Source of the DNA: JBHEPS01 sp046261635 | Lineage (GTDB): Bacteria > Acidobacteriota > Thermoanaerobaculia > Gp7-AA8 | Assembly (NCBI GenBank): GCA_046261635.1 | Contig: JBHEOL010000348.1 | Coordinates: 1 to 17,049, forward strand | DNA: 17,049 nt | Reading direction: 5' to 3' | Shown: positions 13,628 to 17,049 of the stretch, in pieces | Position numbering within the stretch: position 1 is the first letter of the stretch | How the letters are laid out: every line of letters begins with the position of its first letter | Position numbers and translations under genes: made by a program | The notes under the pieces: generated by a model | The model's input: only the letters and a program-made list of their open reading frames with translations | Database searches by the model: none | Told to the model about the DNA's origin: nothing

Positions 13628-14455
13628 TCATCGCCAGCCGGCGAGCTCGCGCTCGAAAGCGGCGGTGTTGGGCGGATTCGGCATCGCCTTCGCCACGGCG
13701 AGGGCCCGCTGGCCCGTCCGGACCGCTTCGGCGCGTTTGCCGGCCCCGGCCAGCATGCGCGCCTTGAGCGAGAGGTTGGCCCAGGTCTCCTGGATCGCAA
13801 TCGACTGATCGACCCATTTCATGGCATCGACGCCTTCAACCTTGTTCTGGCTGGCCCAGTTGGCGGCCTGGTAGGGGATGCGCCAGTCGAGAGCGGCGCT
13901 CGCGGAGGCGACGACCTTCGCGTTCGTGTCGACCCCGATCGTGAACGGCACCATGAGCCGATCCCACGCCATCACGACTTCGGCCGTATCCGCGGTCACC
14001 ATCGGAAACGCGAACGTCAGAAGCTCGTGGGGATGATCGCTGGCCCGCGGCTTGACCGCCACCCGCAACGCGTCTTTCGCCATGTCGTAGGCGTAGCTTC
14101 CCCACTGGGTCGCCTGGCCATTGAAGATCACCGTCCACTCGTTCTCGCCGGGGATGGTGTGAACGCTGTAAAGCCCCTTCGCGAGATTCTGGCCGTTGAT
14201 CGTCACATCGTCGGAGAGCTCGATCGTCGTCGCCTCGTTCGCCCCCGTGCGCCAGACCTGGCCCCAGGGAACGAGCTCGCCGAAGATCACGCGCCCTCGG
14301 ACGCTCGGCCGGGAGTAATTGATGGTCACGTCGGTCAGCCCGACCGACTGCATGACCGAGGCTTTCGGGCTCGCCCGGGGGAGCTCGAGCTGAGCGAAGG
14401 CCGGGATGGCCAGACACGCAATGAGGACGCAGAGAACCGGAAAGCGCTTGTTCAT
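13628..14455 (-). CDS. secreted DUF2911 domain protein
   Basis: ATG 14455 is fixed by AAGGAG five bases upstream (14466-14461). The 275-residue protein has a signal peptide (FPVLCVLIACLAIPAFA, cut before Q22). Residues about 28-170 form a DUF2911 domain with the typical INYSRPSVRGRVIFGELVPWGQVWRTGANEATTI run and the lysine-glycine-leucine-tyrosine turn GLYSVHTIPGENEWTVIFN. Residues about 185-275 are paired helices like tetratricopeptide repeats (LSLKARMLAGAGKRAEAVRTGQRAL). DUF2911 proteins are common in Bacteroidota and Acidobacteriota, are predicted to be exported, and have no known activity. It diverges from the TerC gene across a 109-base region with a palindrome and its own extended -10. 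Confidence 0.93.
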   Translation of the reverse strand: MNKRFPVLCVLIACLAIPAFAQLELPRASPKASVMQSVGLTDVTINYSRPSVRGRVIFGELVPWGQVWRTGANEATTIELSDDVTINGQNLAKGLYSVHTIPGENEWTVIFNGQATQWGSYAYDMAKDALRVAVKPRASDHPHELLTFAFPMVTADTAEVVMAWDRLMVPFTIGVDTNAKVVASASAALDWRIPYQAANWASQNKVEGVDAMKWVDQSIAIQETWANLSLKARMLAGAGKRAEAVRTGQRALAVAKAMPNPPNTAAFERELAGWR

Positions 14456-14493
14456 GGGATCTCCTTCTTGACCTTTCTGAGTTGAGGGCCGCA

Positions 14494-14499
14494 ATCGTA
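14494..14499 (-). promoter_or_regulatory. extended -10 (TGATACGAT) of the DUF2911 gene
   Basis: TACGAT on the minus strand is preceded by TGA, an extended -10 arrangement. A start near 14487 would leave about 32 bases of leader containing the AAGGAG site. No clear -35 is visible; the palindrome at 14501-14522 occupies the space just upstream. Confidence 0.5.
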
Positions 14500-14500
14500 T

Positions 14501-14522
14501 CAGAGCCGTCCGGACGGTTCTG
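14501..14522. promoter_or_regulatory. palindromic candidate operator between divergent DUF2911 and TerC genes
   Basis: The core CCGTCCGGACGG (14506-14517) is a perfect 12-base palindrome. Extending it to 22 bases adds matching CAG and CTG ends with a single mismatched pair. It lies directly against the DUF2911 -10 (14494-14499) and four bases before a TACCAT that could be the TerC -10 (14526-14531), the position expected of an operator that controls both genes. Confidence 0.5.
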
Positions 14523-14551
14523 GTTTACCATACGCGGCTATCGCGGAAGCT

Positions 14552-14556
14552 GGAGG
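14552..14556 (+). promoter_or_regulatory. ribosome binding site GGAGG of the TerC gene
   Basis: GGAGG is eight bases before ATG 14565 and fixes that start. Confidence 0.75.
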
Positions 14557-14564
14557 AAATCCGA

Positions 14565-15326
14565 ATGTTCGACTGGCTGGCCAATCCTGAGGCGTGGGTC
14601 GCCCTCGCCACGCTAACCCTCCTCGAGATCGTCCTCGGCGTGGACAACATCATCTTCATTTCGATCCTCGCCGGAAAGCTCCCGCCGAATCAACAGAACA
14701 AGGCCCGTCAGGTCGGGTTGATTCTGGCGATGGGGATGCGGATCCTCCTGCTCCTTTCGATCGCCTGGATCGTACGGCTCACGAATCCACTCTTCTCGAT
14801 TTTCAGCTTCGATCTTTCCGGGCGTGACCTGATTCTGCTCGGCGGAGGGCTATTCCTTCTCGCGAAGGCGGTCCATGAGATTCACAACAAGCTCGAAGGA
14901 GATCAGGGACACGCCGTCAAGAAGATCACGGCCTCCTTCACCAGCGTCCTCGTTCAGATCATGCTGCTCGACATGGTGTTTTCACTCGATTCGGTCATCA
15001 CCGCGGTCGGCATGGCGAAGGACCTCGGAGTCATGATCACCGCGGTCGTGGTCTCAGTCGCCGTCATGATGTTCTCGGCGCGAGCCATCGGCGAGTTCGT
15101 CGAGAGGCATCCCACGATCAAGATCCTGGCGCTGAGCTTCCTCCTTCTCATCGGAACAACCCTGGTCGCCGAAGGCCTCCACTTCCATTTCCCGAAGGGA
15201 TACGTCTACTTCGCGATGGCCTTCTCAGTCGCCGTCGAGCTGCTGAACATGCGGATGCGACGGGGCAAGCCGGTCGAGCTCCACAGCGCGTATCAGGAGG
15301 AAGGGGAAGAGGTGGCGGAAGCCTGA
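14565..15326 (+). CDS. TerC family integral membrane protein (metal ion transport type)
   Basis: The 253-residue protein has about seven hydrophobic segments and the TerC (PF03741) signatures EIVLGVDNIIFISILAGKLP (21-40) and LLDMVFSLDSVITAVGMA (134-151), each with the conserved acidic residues LGVDN and FSLDS thought to bind metal. It is the short form without a C-terminal CBS or CorC domain and ends in an acidic tail. Family members are linked to manganese or other metal export and to tellurite resistance; bacterial members have been implicated in loading exported enzymes with manganese. The palindrome at 14501-14522 suggests control together with the divergent DUF2911 gene. The leader is too short for a yybP-ykoY manganese riboswitch. 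The last codons (GTGGCGGAAGCC) resemble the AGTGGCGGA hairpin series. Confidence 0.93.
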   Translation: MFDWLANPEAWVALATLTLLEIVLGVDNIIFISILAGKLPPNQQNKARQVGLILAMGMRILLLLSIAWIVRLTNPLFSIFSFDLSGRDLILLGGGLFLLAKAVHEIHNKLEGDQGHAVKKITASFTSVLVQIMLLDMVFSLDSVITAVGMAKDLGVMITAVVVSVAVMMFSARAIGEFVERHPTIKILALSFLLLIGTTLVAEGLHFHFPKGYVYFAMAFSVAVELLNMRMRRGKPVELHSAYQEEGEEVAEA

Positions 15327-15333
15327 AAGGCAA

Positions 15334-15528
15334 GTCAGAAGGCAGGCAGAAGTAAAGGCAAAGGCCACATTATCTTGAGCGAGGAACCACACCGAGAGGG
15401 TGCGCATTGTCTTGGCCGCGGGGACGGCGCAGGAGGCCCGGATCCTGCCCCCTCGCTTTTGACTCTGCCTTTACTTCTGCCTTCTGCCTTCTGCCTTTTC
15501 TAGCCCCTGGCCCCTAGCCCCTAGCCCC
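15334..15528. repeat. repeat locus 3: inverted 7-base-unit arms after TerC
   Basis: The left arm has GTCAGAA, GGCA, GGCAGAA (15334-15351), then GTAAAGGCAAAGGCCAC and a string TTATCTTGAGCGAGGA that resembles the CGTCATCCTGAGG border of locus 2. The right arm has CTGCCTTTAC, three tandem TTCTGCC (15475-15495) and four TAGCCCC-type units (15501-15528). The enclosed 100 bases are degenerate relative to locus 2. It lies between convergent genes and holds no credible gene. Confidence 0.8.
15504..15528 (-). other. four-run G-quadruplex motif after the apaG stop
   Basis: Four runs of CCCC at 15504-15507, 15511-15514, 15518-15521 and 15525-15528 are each separated by three bases. On the minus strand, which is transcribed from apaG, the transcript would carry four GGGG runs starting 11 bases past the apaG stop. 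This matches the pattern of a stable RNA or DNA G-quadruplex. Confidence 0.7.
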
Positions 15529-15538
15529 TTGTTTTCAA

Positions 15539-15922
15539 TCAATTCACCGACCCGGGCACGGCGAGTGTGAATGGGGAGATCAGGGCGTCGAATCTCGCCC
15601 CTCCCTCGGTCTCCATCTGGTAGCTGCCGTGCATCGATCCCATCGACGTGGGGAGCGGGCAGAAGCTCGTGTACTCGAATGACTCGCCCGGTTGGAGCAG
15701 AGGCTGCTGGCCGACCACGCCCGGACCCGTAACCCGCTGCTCGTTCCCGTTGGCGTCCGTGATGATCCATTCCCGGCTGACGAGCCGCGTCACCTCGGCC
15801 CCCTCGTTCGCGATCGCCACGCGATACGAGAAGAGGTAATACCCCTCGAGCGGAGAGCTGCGGTCGGCGAGGTAATAGCTCTCGACCCGGATTCGGATTC
15901 CCTGGGTTACGGTATCGCTCAT
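15539..15922 (-). CDS. apaG: ApaG (DUF525) protein
   Basis: Starting at ATG 15922, the 127 residues match the usual ApaG length and fold (PF04379). The sequence runs GIRIRVESYYLADRSSP, then EGYYLFSYRVAIANEG, LVSREWIITDANG, VTGPGVVGQQPLLQPGESFEYTSFCPL and GSMHGSYQME, all family hallmarks of the immunoglobulin-like beta-sandwich. ApaG has been linked to Co2+ and Mg2+ efflux in Salmonella and its domain occurs in eukaryotic FBXO3; the bacterial molecular function is unsettled. A longer open frame upstream to 16339 is a shadow of the DUF2784 gene. It diverges from DUF2784 across 57 bases. No Shine-Dalgarno is evident. Repeat locus 3 with its G-rich tract follows the stop directly. Confidence 0.95.
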   Translation of the reverse strand: MSDTVTQGIRIRVESYYLADRSSPLEGYYLFSYRVAIANEGAEVTRLVSREWIITDANGNEQRVTGPGVVGQQPLLQPGESFEYTSFCPLPTSMGSMHGSYQMETEGGARFDALISPFTLAVPGSVN

Positions 15923-15979
15923 GAATCCCGGGGAACAGCGTGTCGGGGTATCCTTCTTCCTGAGCCGCGAGCCACCCCT

Positions 15980-16342
15980 ATGATCTATCGCCTTCTGGCC
16001 GACCTGGTCGTCGTCATCCACTTCCTCTTCGTTCTGTTCGTCGTCTTCGGAGGGGTGCTGGTTCTCGCCAGACCGCGCATCGCGCTGATTCACGTTCCGG
16101 TCGCCTTGTATGGAGCTCTCATTGAGTTCGGCAGCTGGATCTGCCCTCTCACGCCGCTCGAAAACTGGCTGCGACGGCGCGGGGGCGAGCAGGGTTATGC
16201 CGGCGGATTCGTCGAGCATTACATCCTGCCGATTCTGTATCCGGCGGGCCTGACGCGCGGAGTCGAGATCGTTCTGGGCCTCGCGGTGCTCGTCATCAAC
16301 GCCTACTTCTACTGGCGCCTCTGGCACCGCCTTCCGCATTGA
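15980..16342 (+). CDS. DUF2784 membrane protein
   Basis: From ATG 15980 the 120-residue protein shows three to four hydrophobic helices (about 5-29, 32-52, 80-87 partly, 93-112). The run SWICPLTPLENWLRRRGGEQGYAGGFVEHYILPILYP matches the DUF2784 signature (CPLTPLEN, GGFxEHYxLPxxYP). The family has no known activity; the conserved His and Glu in the membrane-proximal part hint at a cofactor or metal site, which is inference. The open frame extends upstream but that part is a shadow of apaG. No strong Shine-Dalgarno is present; a TATCCT at 15949-15954 may be its -10. Its TGA shares a base with an ATG at 16342 that I do not accept as the start of the next gene. Confidence 0.92.
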   Translation: MIYRLLADLVVVIHFLFVLFVVFGGVLVLARPRIALIHVPVALYGALIEFGSWICPLTPLENWLRRRGGEQGYAGGFVEHYILPILYPAGLTRGVEIVLGLAVLVINAYFYWRLWHRLPH

Positions 16343-16440
16343 TGACGAGTCCGGCTCGAGAAGGGCGTTACACTATTGATTCCATTCGTGTTTACATTGC
16401 CAACACGAGTGGCATGGTTCTTTCTTATTCAAGCGCTGCA
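16343..16440 (+). promoter_or_regulatory. AT-richer upstream region of the response regulator
   Basis: From about 16366 to 16440 the base composition becomes clearly AT-richer than the coding sequence around it, and the frame read through it has A/T third positions unlike neighbouring genes. This fits a promoter-bearing spacer. TACATT (16393-16398) and TATTCA (16426-16431) are possible -10 hexamers, neither convincing. Confidence 0.35.
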
Positions 16441-16935
16441 ATGGAACCTCGAAGGGATGACGAGACGCCGCGACGCGTGCTGATCGCCGACGACGATCCG
16501 TCGATCCGGCGGCTGCTCGAGACCCTGGTCTGCCGGGAAAAGATCGAGCTCGACACCGCCAGCGACGGCGCCGAAGCGATCCGGCTGCTCGAGCAGAACG
16601 AGTATGGCGTAATCCTGCTCGATCTGATGATGCCGAACGTCAACGGGTTCGGCGTCATCGAGTGGCTCCGCGCCAATCCCCGCCAGGAGAAGGCCGTCGT
16701 CTTCGTCATTTCCGCCTACGCCGACGAGGCGATCCGGCAGGTCGACACGACCATCGTCGCCGGGGTGATCCACAAACCGTTCGACGTCAGCGACGTCGCC
16801 TCCCTCATCCGCCACATCGTCCATGGATGGGACGAAGAGCTCGCACGCTCGCTCAAGCAATCGCAGCAGAGGGCGATCCGTGACTACGTCATCAGTAAGG
16901 ACCCAGTCAGCAAGGACCCCGCGACCGAACACTGA
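16441..16935 (+). CDS. single-domain response regulator
   Basis: Starting at ATG 16441, this 164-residue protein has one receiver domain (PF00072) at about 11-130: the acidic pocket LIADDDPS (14-21), the phosphorylated Asp in VILLDLMMPNVNG, a Ser in FVISAYAD, and the Lys in VIHKPFDVSDV. No DNA-binding or enzymatic output domain follows; the C-terminal 35 residues are a polar helical tail (EELARSLKQSQQRAIRDY). Such stand-alone receivers act by binding a partner or in phosphorelays. No sensor kinase is adjacent in the window, so the partner is unknown. In-frame starts at 16414 and 16342 exist but the sequence before 16441 does not look coding. No Shine-Dalgarno is seen. Confidence 0.92.
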   Translation: MEPRRDDETPRRVLIADDDPSIRRLLETLVCREKIELDTASDGAEAIRLLEQNEYGVILLDLMMPNVNGFGVIEWLRANPRQEKAVVFVISAYADEAIRQVDTTIVAGVIHKPFDVSDVASLIRHIVHGWDEELARSLKQSQQRAIRDYVISKDPVSKDPATEH

Positions 16936-16950
16936 CCCGCGGGAGCGCGC

Positions 16951-17049
16951 TCACAGCTTCTGATCCGCTTCCTCGTCGCTAGCCTTCTCTCCAGCGATCT
17001 CCCGCAGCCCGTTCTCGCTAATCCAGCCGCGCGCGAGCGCGTGCCGGGC
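16951..17049 (-). CDS. C-terminal end of an unrecognised protein (5' end outside window)
   Basis: On the minus strand a frame is open from the window edge to TGA at 16951-16953, giving 32 residues: ALARGWISENGLREIAG, then EKASDEEADQKL. The acidic, lysine-containing tail and the convergent position 15 bases from the response-regulator stop fit the end of a real gene. It is too short to assign a family. Confidence 0.5.
   Translation of the reverse strand, partial: ARHALARGWISENGLREIAGEKASDEEADQKL

Noticed and set aside
14532..14564. yybP-ykoY manganese riboswitch before the TerC gene
   Set aside because: The predicted leader is only about 27 bases, too short for that riboswitch, and no matching structure is visible.
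15923..16339. N-terminal extension of ApaG
   Set aside because: ApaG is complete at 127 residues from ATG 15922, and the extension is antisense to DUF2784.
16342..16440. Start of the response regulator at ATG 16342 overlapping the DUF2784 stop
   Set aside because: The overlap looks like coupling, but the 33 added residues come from AT-rich sequence with codon use unlike coding DNA here, and the receiver fold needs none of it.

Overview
The window is GC-rich DNA from a free-living, Gram-negative-type bacterium: it has a lipoprotein with a lipobox and several secreted proteins with N-terminal signal sequences. The family mix (a DUF2911 protein, a PIG-L deacetylase joined to NEW3-like and ThuA-like domains beside an SSS symporter, a membrane-bound MutS-like ATPase, a degenerate HD-GYP protein) and the abundant GGCAGAA heptamer repeats suggest an Acidobacteriota-like or related lineage. 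That placement is inference from remembered families, not a search. No rRNA, tRNA, CRISPR array, transposase or phage gene was seen, so this is mostly ordinary chromosome carrying an unusual dispersed repeat.

Layout. From 1 to 1501 (+) lie the end of a HEAT-like repeat protein and an HD-GYP-like protein. From 2960 down to 1521 (-) is a three-gene cluster: an eight-cysteine membrane-anchored protein, a small lipoprotein and TspO. The 430-base gap at 2961-3390 holds repeat locus 1. From 3391 to 5220 (+) is a membrane-anchored MutS-like ATPase, facing a BaiN/YhiN flavoprotein (6596-5235, -). Upstream of the flavoprotein on the minus strand lie an ATP-grasp ligase (7670-6648) and a zinc metallopeptidase (8733-7705), a candidate peptide-making and peptide-cleaving pair. 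The 409-base gap at 8734-9142 holds repeat locus 2, a nested palindrome. From 9143 to 13468 (+) a multidomain PIG-L protein, a 50-residue membrane protein and a sodium:solute symporter overlap one another and look like one translationally coupled unit. A DUF2911 protein (14455-13628, -) diverges from a TerC family protein (14565-15326, +) around a palindromic site. Repeat locus 3 separates TerC from ApaG (15922-15539, -). A DUF2784 membrane protein and a single-domain response regulator follow on +, and the end of an unrecognised minus-strand gene closes the window.

Two layers of structure are not explained by the genes. First, three intergenic loci (3059-3366, 8767-9061, 15334-15528) are built from inverted arms of 7-base units (GGCAGAA, GGCTAGG, GGGACGA); two of them end in four-run C tracts that form G-quadruplex motifs on the minus strand. 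Locus 2 encloses a 199-base symmetrical palindrome. Second, several genes (MutS-like, flavoprotein, ATP-grasp, metallopeptidase, probably PIG-L) lack a Shine-Dalgarno sequence and have a -10-like hexamer 6-10 bases before the start codon. That suggests leaderless transcripts, whereas the DUF2911, TerC, eight-cysteine and symporter genes have clear ribosome binding sites. A recurring AGTGGCGGA hairpin follows the stop codons of three genes.
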